From Tulasnella sp. 424 (Eukaryota; Basidiomycota; Agaricomycetes; Cantharellales; Tulasnellaceae): a DNA stretch of 53,147 nt. The stretch lies in the NCBI GenBank assembly GCA_019633425.1, contig WSUB01000233.1, positions 1 through 53,147 on the forward strand, in the 5' to 3' direction. Positions 21,695 to 33,838 of the stretch are shown in pieces; within the stretch, counting starts at the first letter, position 1; each line of letters begins with the position of its first letter. The notes beneath the pieces were generated by a model. It saw only the letters and a program-made list of their open reading frames with translations, was not told where the DNA came from and did no database searches. The translations under genes and the position numbers were made by a program.

Positions 21695-24600
21695 ATGGTT
21701 GCACCACCTAGAACGTCGGCTGCTGGAGTACTAGCTCTACTATCCGAACCAGATCCCCAAGTTCAGCAATATGCCCTACGGAGCCTCAATTCACTCGTAC
21801 CCCAGTTCTGGGCTGAAATATCGGAGTACATCCCCCCAATGCAAGTGCTCATCGCACAACGAGCGCGATATCTTTCCTGACCTTTAATATAACATTAGAG
21901 AGGAGCTCTATGAAACCCCAACCCTTCCAGGGGACGCGAAGGAAATCAGTGCCTTGGTGCTGAGCAAGGTCTTTTACTACTTGGGCCAATACGACGAAGC
22001 ACTGTCATACGCTTTACGAGCTGGAAAGGCTTTCCAAACGGAAGCAACTCAACAAGGAGCAGAGGAATATGTTGAAACTATTGTCTGTACGTGATATATA
22101 CTGGTCTCGTGCGCATAGTAGACTGACAAGCCCGGATTGTACCACAGCCAAGGCCATCGACCGTTACATCGAGCAGCGCACCGCCGAGGAACAGGGCTCT
22201 TCCGAATTAGTTTCAGTAGAGAAGATTGACCCGCGACTCCAAGATATCGTCGAAAGCATCTTCGCGAGGTGTATCGACGACGGCGAATACAAACAAGCGC
22301 TCGGAATCGCCCTTGAAAGCGAGCGACTCGACATCGTGACCCGCATATACGAGTTGACAAAAGACACTCAGTTGCTTTCCTACGTCATTGACGCGGTCTT
22401 GGACTCTGGCTTCAAGCTTGCCTATCGAACCAAAGTACTCCATCATGTCATCCCGCTCTTCCCACCTCCGACCGTCCAGAGCCCCCACATCTACTCCCTC
22501 ACTCGCCTCCACATTACGCTCTCTTCCCCATCTCTCACCATCGACTTCCTCTCATCCCTCGCCTCCGGTGCCCCCTCCGACTCGGCGAAAGAAAAGGCGT
22601 TGCTTGCATATCAAATTGCGTTCGATCTCGTGGAAGGCGGAACTCAGGACTACATCGAGGCTGTCCGCACGGGCCTTCCCGAACCTGCCGAGGGCCCCGA
22701 ACAAGAAACGTATGCCAAGCTCCGCAAAATTCTCTCCGGCGAAGAGACAATCCGGTTATACTTCGACTTCCTGAACCGCAACAATCATACCGACATGTTG
22801 ATTCTGAAGAACAGCAAAGACGCCTTGGACGGTCGCAGCTCGATATACCACACCGCATTGACACTCCAAAATGCCTTCACTCATTGTGGTACCGGGTCCG
22901 ACGCCTTCCTGCGGACGAACCTTGATTGGTTGGCGCGCGCAAGTAATTGGGGGAAGTTCAGCGTCACGGCAAGTTTGGGTGTTATCAACAAAGGCAACAT
23001 CTGGAACGCGATGCGGTTGTTAGGACCATACCTTCCGAATGCGGCTGGAGATGGGAGCGGAGGCGTTTATTCGGAAGGCGGAGCCCTTTATGCCCTCGGT
23101 CTTATCAACGCCGGAAGAGGAAAAGACGTTATGGGATACCTGCGAGATCGGTTAAAAGAGGCCGAGTCGGAAGTCGTTCAACACGGAGCTGCGCTTGGGT
23201 TGGGTGTTGCGGGAATGGCTGGCGGAAATGCAAGCGCGTACGAGGACCTTCGGAACACGCTGTTCCATGATAGCGCTGTGGCTGGAGAGGCGTCTGGCTA
23301 CGCCATGGGTCTTCTCATGCTCGGAAGTGGTTCAAAGACATGCGTAGATGAGATGCTTCAGTACGCGCGTGAGACACAGCACGAGAAGATCATTCGTGGT
23401 TTGGCGATGGGCGTGGCATTCATCTATTATGGAAGACAAGAAGAGGCGGACAATGTAGCTGAGCTGCTTCTTGCAGACAAGGTGAGATTACTTTGCCCTC
23501 GCTTACGGGTATGTTTGACTAAGCTTGCGTTTAAGGATTCGATTCTCCGATATGGTGGCGTTTACACTCTCGCTCTCGCCTACGCCGGAACAGCCGACAA
23601 CGCCGCTGTCAAGAAGCTTCTTCACATCGCTGTCTCCGATACTTCGGATGACGTTCGACGAGCAGCCGTCACCTGTCTTGCCTTCCTCTTGTTTAAGAAC
23701 CCCGGCCAAGTTCCCCGACTCGTCCAGCTCCTCTCCGAATCGTACAATCCCCACGTGCGATGTGGAGCTACTTTGGCCCTTGGTCTTTCTTGTGCAGGGA
23801 CCGGGTCACAGGAAGCTATCGCTCTCCTCGAGCCCATGGCAAAGGATCCCGTCGACTTCGTGCGACAGGGAGCGCTGATTGCTTTGGCCATGATACTGAT
23901 CCAGCAAACCGAGGCAAGCTCGCCGTCAGTGGCGCCTACGCGTGCAATGTTTGCCAAGATCATCTCCGACAAGCATGAAGATCCTATGGCGAGGTTCGGT
24001 GCTGCCATCGCGCAAGGTTTGATCGACGCTGGAGGCCGCAACGTAACAATCAGTCTTCAATCCCGCGCTGGTAGCAAGAATATGGGAGCCATCATCGGCA
24101 TGGCCTTGTTCACCCAGTTCTGGTACTGGTATCCATTGGCGCACTGCGCCAGTCTGGCATTTGAACCGACCGGCGTTATCGGTCTATCAGAGACTCTCGA
24201 GGCAAGTTCATTCAAATATGACAGCCGGCGTATGACTGATGTGCTCCACGCTCCCTTCAGACCCCAGCTTTCGACTTCATCTCCAATGTCAAACCAAGTC
24301 TCTTCGCATATCCTTCTGCGACCAAACCTCCAACGAAAGAAACTGTACAAAAAGTTGAAACCGCTGTCCTGTCGACAACTGCCAAGGCTAAAGCACGGGA
24401 GAAGGAGAAGGAAAAGGCCAAGGCCGCCGAAGCTGGAGAGGCCATGGAAACGGTTCGTGTGTCAGGTTTATGCTAGGGCAATCCTCTGAACTAACCGCTA
24501 CCTCGACAGGACGAGAAGAAGTCTGAGGCTAAGCCTAAAGAGGAGGATATCGCCATGAAAGTCGATGAAGCTGACGCAGGTTCCAAGCCGGCCGAGGACG

Positions 24601-24980
24601 GTGCACCCTCAACCAGCAAGCCGAAGAAACAACGGGAACCGTCGTCAGAAAAACTGTCCAACTTGTCGCGCGTCACTCCTGCTCAGCTCTCCTACATCGT
24701 CTTCCCTCCTGAGGGTCGGTTCCAACCAGTACGGCCCGTCGTTGTGTCGCCCGCACCAACCGGGAAGTCCCAAAAGAAGGGAGCCGTGCAGCGATCTGTG
24801 GGTGGAGGAGGCATTTTGATGCTACTCGACAAGACGCCTGGCGAACCTATCGAGTGGATCGAACCTGCAAGCGGGGTGCTTCGAAACATCCCCGTTGTGC
24901 AGGCGGATGCGATGGAGGCTGTCGCTGAAGCGGACCCGCCACCGCCATTTGAATATCCATTTGGCCAGGAGGGGAAGTGA
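21695..24980 (+). CDS. RPN2: 26S proteasome regulatory subunit RPN2/PSMD1
   Basis: Six exons: 21695-21840, 21899-22086, 22148-23481, 23536-24201, 24261-24452 and 24510-24980, 998 aa, the usual RPN2 length. The N-terminal helices contain VLALLSEPDPQVQQYALRSL and SALVLSKVFYYLGQYDEAL. The central proteasome/cyclosome repeats are clear (GGALYALGLINAG, HGAALGLGVAG, GGVYTLALAYAGTADN, CGATLALGLSCAGTGS). The lysine/glutamate-rich insertion (KAKAREKEKEKAKA) and the C-terminal segment (RVTPAQLSYIVFPPEGRFQP) follow. RPN2 is the largest scaffold of the proteasome base and holds Rpn13. Two introns, 21841-21898 and 24202-24260, use GCAAGT donors. Confidence 0.96.
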
Positions 24981-25323
24981 TCCGTCAGTCCCCTCCGTCT
25001 ATGTATTATGTGTTATTTCGTACAAACTCTCCTTGGCTTTTGATGCCTTTGTTGACAATGACCTGCGCGCGATCTTGCTTGCGAGGAGATTCCACCATCC
25101 CGCGTTGACGCTATGTAAAATAACAGATCAACTCCGAAGATGATTTAGATCTGTAAGTCGCTGAAAGCAACAGCTTTTATTTACTCATGTCGGAGCGAGG
25201 GGTGGAGGTGGATCCCAACAGACAACTTTTGTCTGCCCTTATGTCACGGCATATCCCAACAGAGAAGTCCTTCCATGTTCAATAGTACAGCAAGTATTTC
25301 AATATTTACAATAATTCTCCAGG
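24981..25323. other. Convergent intergenic region
   Basis: This is the 3' flank of RPN2 (plus) and of the F-box gene (minus). I see no gene, only short frames. Confidence 0.5.
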
Positions 25324-27117
25324 TTACTGCCAAACTCCTTTCATACCCGAATCGTACCACCAAAGCACCCTATTCACGCCCAGCACCTTCGCTACCGGAT
25401 CCTTCAATGACTCGTACTCCCCAGCAACCCTGTTCTTCCAGAACGCCGTAAGCGACTTCAACGGTTTCAGTTCTGGAAGCTTCCGAGAACCGCCTGCGCC
25501 TACTTTCCGTCCGCCAACAAACCCTCGGTATCGAAGTCTGACAGCTTCTACGATCAAATTCGGGTCCGCATTGCAGAGGGTAAGTCGTTCCAGCTCTGTG
25601 AATGGCAGGGGTGTAAGTGAACCCGGACGGGCTTGGGAGATGAATTTAAGGAACTGGTCGACGTTCCCCGCCGTGCTGCCCTCGGTAACCCCGACTTGTA
25701 TTGTGGTCACTCTAGGAAGCCGCGCAACAGCTTCGAAGCACGTAGATGAATCCATTGGGCCGAGCTTGTCGAAAGTGACATCTAGCGTAATTTCTGGGTC
25801 GATGGTGTTCGCCATGGAAAGCGCAGTCCTCAATCCCTCCAACGCCCGTTCCGCGCCAGGGGGGTTGGTTCCGAAAATCCGCAAGTGGAACACAGGGCGT
25901 TCGACTGAATCTTTCTTGTTCTTCATTCCGACTGGGTTTTGACTGACTTGAAGGACGATTGATTGGTAATCGACTAGGAGGTCTATTTTGGGTCGTTCCG
26001 CCGGTCTCGATGCGGAAGCAACTCGAGTCGCTGCTGAGACTAGCTGTGGAGCCACATGGTGAATGATAGAGGTAGGGTATGGCTCTTTGGCGTCTAGGTT
26101 CACTGTTATGTCCATAAGGGCAGACGAAGGCGGTCTGAGTCGGGACAGGAGATTGGAGGCGAATGACGAATTGGACATGAGGTGAAACCGCTCTAGCGAA
26201 AATACTTGAACATCCTCGCTGGCTTCTTGATCATTAACCGGTCGTGGAGATTCCGATTCATTGGGTAGATTCAACTCTATTTCTCGGACTCGGCTCGAAC
26301 GACTGAGGAATTCGAGCAGTTGGGTGCTCGAAGGAGCAGCGGAAGCGGTCGTAAGGTGGAGGGATTCGAGCGCCGGGAACACCATGGATCTCCAGTTGAA
26401 AGTGAATCTTTGAACGGTCCATTGAAGCTTGAGGTGTCGCAGGGATGTCAATGAGCCTTGGAACAACTGGATTTTGTACAGTGGTGGTCGGGTTACACGG
26501 CTGCCACTCCGAACCTCGCCCAAGGCTAGGTCCAGCTCCTGCAGATTTGGGGAAGGGTTTCGAGAGAGTTTGGCAAAGTTCTGGGCGGACATCCTCCCCT
26601 GCAACGATCTCCACCGGCTCGACTGAGTGAGTACAGACTGGAAGTCCGTGGATGGGCCGTCGAAAGGCTCCTTCATCCAATGAACATCCAGCAGGTGTCC
26701 CTTGGACAGTTCGATGGCCTTCTTAAGTCGAGCGGGCTGATAGTATGAGCTGATGGTGGACCAAAGGGAGGGCGTGTCGTAGACGACGGATCTCCAATGC
26801 CGACATACTACTGAAAGCTTGAGAACACGATCCTGAGACAGCCACCCTGCCCCTCTTTCCGCTTCGATAGAGCTGCGGAATACTTGAATAAGAATTTCCA
26901 AGGGCAGTCTGTGAATGGCTGGGGCGGCTTTGGTAGCGTGGGTGTTTCCGATAGCGAGTGGACCGGTCGGGATGCGCCGTGGGCGAGTTGAGTTATGTGA
27001 CGAGCTATGCAGCTTTCCACTCGTTGAAGAGGTTTGGGCAGGAGATGCGCCCTTGGAATTGGGAGAAAGGGATCTCTCATCGGTCCTTTGTTCGGTGGTT
27101 GACCGCGCCTTGTCCAC
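25324..27117 (-). CDS. F-box domain protein (start unresolved)
   Basis: A single long open frame of about 597 aa. Residues around 70-125 contain the F-box (IHRLPLEILIQVFRSSIEAE) and the usual continuation VCRHWRSVVYDTPSLWSTIS, a classic basidiomycete F-box arrangement. The rest is an irregular Leu-rich region with no named domain. The N-terminus is Ser/Thr-rich. There is no ATG in this frame before the F-box: the frame is open upstream to about 27285, so an additional 5' exon and intron (with an ATG near 27284 or further) is needed. The likely role is substrate adaptor of an SCF ubiquitin ligase. Confidence 0.75.
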   Translation of the reverse strand: MDKARSTTEQRTDERSLSPNSKGASPAQTSSTSGKLHSSSHNSTRPRRIPTGPLAIGNTHATKAAPAIHRLPLEILIQVFRSSIEAERGAGWLSQDRVLKLSVVCRHWRSVVYDTPSLWSTISSYYQPARLKKAIELSKGHLLDVHWMKEPFDGPSTDFQSVLTQSSRWRSLQGRMSAQNFAKLSRNPSPNLQELDLALGEVRSGSRVTRPPLYKIQLFQGSLTSLRHLKLQWTVQRFTFNWRSMVFPALESLHLTTASAAPSSTQLLEFLSRSSRVREIELNLPNESESPRPVNDQEASEDVQVFSLERFHLMSNSSFASNLLSRLRPPSSALMDITVNLDAKEPYPTSIIHHVAPQLVSAATRVASASRPAERPKIDLLVDYQSIVLQVSQNPVGMKNKKDSVERPVFHLRIFGTNPPGAERALEGLRTALSMANTIDPEITLDVTFDKLGPMDSSTCFEAVARLPRVTTIQVGVTEGSTAGNVDQFLKFISQARPGSLTPLPFTELERLTLCNADPNLIVEAVRLRYRGFVGGRKVGAGGSRKLPELKPLKSLTAFWKNRVAGEYESLKDPVAKVLGVNRVLWWYDSGMKGVWQ

Positions 27118-27550
27118 TGGAGATAGGCTAATGATTCTTCTAGAGCCCGCCGCTGTGGTTACTTGAGATTTTATTCGACCCGAACCGCTCGCAGAGGTCC
27201 TACAAGAGTCAGACCTGGGTGAGCAGGCTGCCGCCGTTGGAGACGTAAGAAAGGGGTAACTTCGTACGTTCTTGGAGCGTTCTCTGTATCTCCATCCCTA
27301 CAAAGCTCTTCGTGCGTCGTCGCAGACTTTACTGCTGAGTGGGACATGTGGGCGCTGAAGATGACGGTAACCTGTGTGGACGACGCAGGACTGTGGTTGG
27401 ATTCGGAGGAGACAGGGGTTATCGGAGTTTGAATTCACACGCACGTGAGAGCCAACCTGCTTCCTGCAGGGGAATTACCCAATGGAGTTGAAATCTCTGC
27501 GACGTAGTATTACAAGGGCAAGCAAAAGAAAAGAAATCCATGGGCACGTG

Positions 27551-29900
27551 CTACCATGAATCGAAGTCTCCGAATCCCATCTTCCGCTTTTTCTTCTTGT
27601 CGTCAATCCCCACTCCCATGTCAGCAACAGCAGCCGTCGTCCGTTTGCCAATAACACTGGATGCTGCCGCTGGAGGTCCACCACCCTTCAGATATTTTCC
27701 GACTCCGACACTCGCTGGTCCCGCCTTGCTGCTGGTCCCAATCTTTTCCCCAAACCAGTTCAAGTTGTCCTTGGCTTTCTCTCCCGTGGCCCCAGATTTG
27801 GAACCTGATAATGATTCTGCCTGCTTTTGGATCTTGTTCGCAACTCGCTTCTTGTACTCCTCGAATGGGTCCTGGTATCTACAAAGAGAAATGCGCAATC
27901 CACGTAAGGCTCTGCGTAAATCAGCTCGAGAAATAGATTTGACTTGCATGATGACCTCGGTAATTTTGATTGGTTTGGCAGGCTTGTCCGTTCCAGGTTG
28001 AACGGGAGTCGCTTCAATGGCAGCAAGGATCTCCTCTCCACCAACCAACTTGCCGAAGACGGTGTGCTGCGAAAAGAGATAACCAGGTCAGAGGTACCGA
28101 GTCACACCTTGACTGGGAATCTTTTACCTTTCCGTCTAGATGCGGTGTTGCTCGGAAGGAGATAAAGAACTGAGACCTACGAGGACGCGTCAATGGGACG
28201 ACAGAAGGCAAGGGCAGCCAAACTCACCCATTCGTGGCAGCGCCTTTGTTCGCCATACTCAACACTCCTCTTTCGCTGTGTTTCTCCGCTCCCTTCAGGT
28301 CGTATTCGTCACGGAATGGAGTACCCCAGTAGGATTGTCCACCACGGCCAGTGCCTGTTGGGTCGCCGCCTTGAATCTAATGAGCCGGAACGTCAGAGCG
28401 AGGTCGCTCCATCACTCAAGTGGACAGCCTCACCATGAACCCGGGAATGAGTCGATGGAAAGGACAGTCGTTATACTTCCCCTCCCTCGCCAGCATCAAG
28501 AAGTTGTAGCATGTTTTCGGTGCCTATATTCGCAGTCAGTGGTTTTCCGTAGTCGTGAGGCCCAAGACGCAGAATCTACCTTGTCGCAAAACAGTTCCAA
28601 ATTCAAACTCCCTCCCAAGTTAGTGACCATACGAACATAAGCACGTCGCTTTATGCGGTCCTTCTCCTTCCGTTCTCGAGAAATGTCTTCGAACATGAGC
28701 TCTTCCTAAGTGTCAACGTTAGAAGTGACATGAGCGCCAAGTGCAGGATATTGTTGGTCGAAGGTAGAACGAACCTCGTCATATAGAGCCATTTCGCCTT
28801 TAGTGAGAGGATCCAGGGATGTTGAGGTTAACGATGCTCCGGCCGCTCCTGTTGAGTACGGGGATGCATTATCTGCCGCCATGTAGCACGTTAGAATCCA
28901 GCCGTGAACCCGGATAACGACGAAGGAGACCTACAGGGCTGAGCAGCTGCTTTTCGAGCTTTCGCCAAAGCAGATGATGCTGGAGGCTCAGTAGTAGACT
29001 GTTTTTTGGTTGCCTGTGGAGCGAGATTAGCACCGTCAGTTCGAATGAACGTCATTGACAGACACTCACGTCCGACGAGGACGAAGTTGAAGCTTTGGAC
29101 GAAGAAGCTTCGGCAGCCTGTGTTGTTGCGGTCGTTCTAGGAACCGGCGGGGCGGGAGTAGGTGCGGCATGGGGATTTTGCAAAGTTATGATATCCGCTC
29201 TACAACATCAAGCACCAGCGATCAGCCATGTCCTCTGCAGAAATACCGAAGAGCATAAACGAACTTTGTGAACGCAACATCAGATACCAAATCCCTCCCA
29301 CCTGCGAGCTTGCCCACACTATCGGCCAAAAATACGTTCCCTGTCGTCTTGATCGCTACAATGTGAGAGTGTTCGCTAAAGGGTTTGAAGGAAACGGGGT
29401 CGTGGAGTTGGTTCGTCGAGTTTCGGTGATAATGTAGAGTGATCAAGTCGGAAGGTTTGAGCGGGTTGCCTTTTGGGTCGGTGTTGTCATGCTCTCTGTT
29501 CGGAGACAAATCAGGATGACGGAGCAAGGCAAGATGAGATCAGAGACGCACTTGAGCCATGGAACAATATTCAACAGGTCGTATACTGTCCCAGTTCCGT
29601 CTTCGTTTATGGCGCAAACAGGATGTTGGAATGGTTGAAGGGAAAGAGCGCAACAGTCAAACGGGGTCCGGTAGGCTGGAATCTCCTCCGCCTTCCTGAA
29701 GATATTACGGTTAGACACAGTCAAGGGATTTTGACGTCTCGTGTGAATCCATACCCTTTATACCCGGATGATGAAGAATGTTGACCCAAAGCTCCCGAAT
29801 GCTCGGCGTGAGTAATGTACAGTTTGTCGTTGGCTCCGTGACCCCTGGTGTAAATAAATAGCACGTTAGACAAGTTTCGTCCTCCTGTAGCCACTTACAT
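27551..29900 (-). CDS. PPIL2: U-box cyclophilin, PPIL2-type spliceosomal PPIase
   Basis: Many exons. The N-terminal modified U-box: [20 protein letters not shown], then [40 protein letters not shown] and [18 protein letters not shown] Ser/Thr/Ala-rich linker follows. The cyclophilin domain has [37 protein letters not shown] and [14 protein letters not shown], and the chain ends GFGDFDSW exactly as in PPIL2. The catalytic Arg (FHR) and Gln/Phe positions are kept; the usual Trp is replaced by Leu, as often in this class. PPIL2 is a nuclear, spliceosome-associated ubiquitin ligase/prolyl isomerase. The ATG is assembled from AT (29900-29899) and G (29844) across an intron. Confidence 0.93.
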
Positions 29901-30218
29901 TAGTACAGATGATGAAAAAGTCTGGTGAGGTGGTGGTTGAGGTGTGGTTCCTTCAGGTTCACACGTCGATCAGTATTGTTTACTTTTCCTGGCTCCGATG
30001 GAACGGAACGACATCAGCGCCCAATGTTACACACTGCTTGGCAGGGCAATTTCACAGGAAGATAGCTTTTACCGCGGAGCAAAGGGCCGCAATATACAGA
30101 GTCTTCGAGAATCCAGTCGTGTTCGCCGCGACGATAATCCGCAGTCCAGATGCTATTGGTTACCGTAAAACCTATGGATACAATGGTATCGTGGGCACTA
30201 GCACTATTCCGTTCTGCA

Positions 30219-31392
30219 TCAGACAATCTTGGAGTAGATTTCGTAGTCGACCTGACTAAATGAGTCCTCGCTTTCTGTCTCCCAGCCGTCTTCTTTATCC
30301 GCAATCTCCGCATTATTGGGAGCCGAATCCTGAGTTTGTCTTGATTCAATCACTTTTGTTGGTGAAATGGGGTCCATTTCAAAACTGTAGGGTGCGAGAG
30401 GCAAAGCCGAAAGTCAGTTCGGGCTGCCCACGCCTGTCGGCAATGAACTTCTTTTACCCGAGTTTCTCATAAAATGAGATAGCGTCCACGTTGCCTGTTG
30501 AGTAACGGGTGAAGGGTAATCAGTGACTGCGCGTGTCATAGACTGCAAAACCATTGTCGGACTGACTTCGAAGGGCAGTCAACATGACTTTCTTCATTTT
30601 CCACTTTCGGGCAATCGCTTCTAGGTCGCTCATGAGTACCGTACCAATGCCAGAACGCCGAGCTTCCTCGGCTATTTGGATCTCATAGCTATTTCAAACT
30701 TGATAATCAGCATGGGAGGAGGTGAGGAACGAAGTGGGCGGCAAAACTGACCAATAAACGACTGGTTCCATTACGCCATCCTCCATCGTCTCCTCGTCAT
30801 CGAACCGGAACATGGTGTAGGCGATTACGAGGCCTGGAGCTTCTGTTTGATGTACAAGAATGAACCGCGACTCCGCATGGAAAAGTTCCTTCTTCTTTGA
30901 GCGTGGATCCCATCCATATGAGGAGCCGACGTAACTAGAAAAGGCGATCTGTGAGCCGAAGCCTTTGGGGCATGGCGACTGCAATACTTGCGAGTCTCTC
31001 ATATTTTGCTCAAAGATTGCCCAGACGCGACGTTTTACGGCGGAGCTTAATTCGGAGGCTTTGTGGATTGAAAACCCATAGCTTTTGGAATATTTTCCCC
31101 TTGTCACTGCATGTCTATGAACAGGTTCTGTCGGTCGACTTACGAGCGGCCTCTGACAGTACGTGGCTGCTGCTGGAAACCTTCCGCTGCGATGGAAGGT
31201 GACGAGGCCTGGCGAGTCAATGAGATGCCACAGATCCAAGACTAAAAAGTGCAGTCCACTCACAGCCCTGGCCTCGTTGATCAGGTCCATTGCAAGGTCA
31301 CGGCGAGTGGGAGTTTCAAGCCGGGAATGCAAACACGAACAAATGGTGGAGTGGAGGTCCTCGGGGATAGCGGGAATTACGGCGCCCAGCAT
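30219..31392 (-). CDS. NAA40: N-alpha-acetyltransferase NAA40 (NAT4/NatD-like)
   Basis: GNAT-fold enzyme. Exon 1 (31392-31264) begins MLGAVIP and exon 2 is 31186-31144. Then come KSYGFSIHKASELSSAVKRR and WAIFEQNMRDSQVL, resembling the NAA40 core. FILVHQTEAPGLVIAYTMFR and the acetyl-CoA motif in EEARRSGIGTVLM follow, then MKKVMLTALR, AISFYEKLGFEMDPISP and an acidic tail ending YEIYSKIV. NAA40 acetylates the N-terminus of histones H4 and H2A; substrate identity here is by family. The assembled model needs a 37-nt intron (31143-31107). It is divergently transcribed from the LtrA-like gene with only 141 bp between start codons. Confidence 0.88.
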
Positions 31393-31533
31393 ACACAAGC
31401 CACCGAAGCACGCCTGTCGTATTTATTGAGCTTGGCACCGGTATCTGCACCTCCGTGGACCCCAAACGCTTTAAGGACGACGCGTTGCGCACCTTCTACC
31501 TCCCCCCTTCACCTCCCTCCCCCTCCGTTCACC

Positions 31534-33838
31534 ATGAAGATTCTTCAGCTCGACGATGGAGTGGTGCACATCGTCCGTTCAGCAGAAGAGGCCGAAGAGC
31601 TCAAACGGACAAAGAGTGGAGAGCACTTTACATGGCATTTCCATGGCTCCCCAGAACATGTAAGGGCTATTCATCGTCCATTGCAATTTTTGGCAAAGCT
31701 AATCGTGTGTGGTTTCAAGATCGATAGCCTCCGAAAAGCCCACCAAATCCACACATCCAGGGCCCAGGCTTTACGGGAGAAACACCCCGACGTTCATGCC
31801 GAGATGGATCAGATTCAACACGACATGGCAGACGTTGCCCGTGAATTAGACAAAATGACGACCAGTCCAGTCGAACTCGAGGCAAACTTTGACCGATTTG
31901 GATACGACGTGCGAATTCGAACACACGATGGCGACGCTACCTCGGAGGACGGCAAACCCGGCGACGGAGATGAGCTTGCTGATGGCGCTCTCTCCCAGGG
32001 TATCACCATTAAGAAAAACGGGAAATCCCCCAAAGCACAGAAGAGCACGACTATGAAGATATGGAGGACGCCCGTGCTCCGCCAATATTTCCACAATGGC
32101 AGGTTGTACCGCGCGCGATCAATGGAGGAAGTTGCCAGTTGCGAACTATTTGTGGACCTCCTCTACGTCGGTATCATCGCCTTCAACGGTGATAAGGCTA
32201 CAGAGGATCCAACCGGTCTGGGTTTCCTGCGGTTCTGCGTAAGTCGCTTTCAGTCGACGGAAGAAAATGTCCGAATTTTGGCGCTGACTTTGGTTCCGTA
32301 CCAGGTTACCTTTATTCCCTCATGGAAAATCTGGTCCGACGTCGCCGTTTTGGTGTCTCAATTCGAGACCGACGACATTTTCCAACGCTGCACCATCCTT
32401 TTCATTTTGGCCTGTCTAGTCGGATACACTTGCGTACGTCGAACATTTGGCTTGATGACCACATACTCACCAGGGTGTAATGTTTTAGAACATCGTCGAA
32501 GCCTTCCAAGGCACATACGCCCAACTCATCGGATTCTACCTCGCTGCTCGCCTCTTCATTGCCGCACTAAACGCCCTCATGGCCATCGTCATCCCAAAAG
32601 TTCGAAACATCATGATACTCAACGTTGTCATGATCCTCATTCCTGCTGCATTGTGGATCGGAAGTATATTCGTTGAAGGAGAGGGCAAGAAGCAGGGGTT
32701 GATCTGGGTCGCAATCGTGTGGGGTACGGCGTCCGACCTTGAGAGCGGTGTTACGACCACTAACAATCACCTACCGCCCATACAGATCTTTTTGCCAACA
32801 TTGTATCTGTATTCCTCATTCGATGGTCCATGCTCATATCGGACGAGTTTCATCAAAAGATGCTTCGCGTTTTCTCCTACTACCCAGGTATGAAGCGCTT
32901 TGCACAGCAATCCTGGACTACACTAAAAATCACGTTTGCAGCTATCAACATTGAGCATAAGACGGAGCGTACTGGGGCATTTGTCTCGCTCGTCTTTGGC
33001 TACTCGGTTGTCGCGTTGCTGTACCAGAACACTGCAAGCTTTGGCATGAACGCGTACGTTACCTCGCCCGTCTAATTTTTAGGGCACAACTAAAATTTTC
33101 GCCTCTCTAGATTCTTCGGCAAAGCCATTCTGGCTCTCATCCAAGCTTACTGCTTCAACTGGATCTACTTCGACGTTGACGCGTCAAACCACCACCTTCA
33201 CGCTATTCGTCGGCACGCGATCAGTGCCTCTGTTTGGATCAACGCTCACCTCCCGTTCATCATGGGCTTCACCATCTCCGGAGCTGCTCTTTCAAGGCTT
33301 GTTGTTGCCCATGATTCTCCCAATACCGACCCTCACAAGCTAACAGAGACGTACGAGGAGAAAAGTGAGGCTGAGCTGCTGTACGGTTGGAGGTGGTTCT
33401 ACTGCGCTGGGCTGGGTGTCGCTTTCATCTGCATGGGTGAGCTCTTCTGAACATGCAAACCTTTAACGAGATTTTACTTACGATTCATGTTCAGCACTCA
33501 TCTCCGCAACACACATCCACACTCCTCTCCCAAGCCAACGCATCGCAAAACGACATCGTCTCGCATTCCGCATCGCCATCGCCATCGCCTGGATCTGCCT
33601 TCCAATCGCAACCAATCTCAACTCACTGGAGCTCATCGGAACTACGACTTCTATGACTGTCTTGGCTTTGGCAGTGGACATCTACGGCATGAGCTGCAAG
33701 AACGAGAGCTTCTGGGGCGAAGAGGAGTGCACGTATGACTGCAAATCTCTCAGCCGCACGAGTACCATGGTCGGAAGCGAAGGCGGCGATGAAAAGCAGG
33801 GTGGTATTATCAACAGCCTTTGCAAAACTCAATTCTAG
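31534..33838 (+). CDS. LtrA-like (low temperature requirement) membrane protein
   Basis: It starts MKILQLDDGVVHIVRSAEE and has about 200 residues of cytosolic, charged N-terminus. The LtrA core then begins (VASCELFVDLLYVGIIAFNG). Successive hydrophobic spans lie in separate exons: ILFILACLVGYTC, IGFYLAARLFIAALNALMAI, IFANIVSVFLIRWSMLI, GAFVSLVFGYSVVALLY, WINAHLPFIMGFTISG, RIAIAIAWICLPIATNL and TTTSMTVLALAVDIYGM. This matches the fungal branch of the bacterial low-temperature requirement A family. The biochemical function is unknown, although the family is widespread in basidiomycetes. Intron donors and acceptors are regular; the stop is at 33836-33838. Confidence 0.86.
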
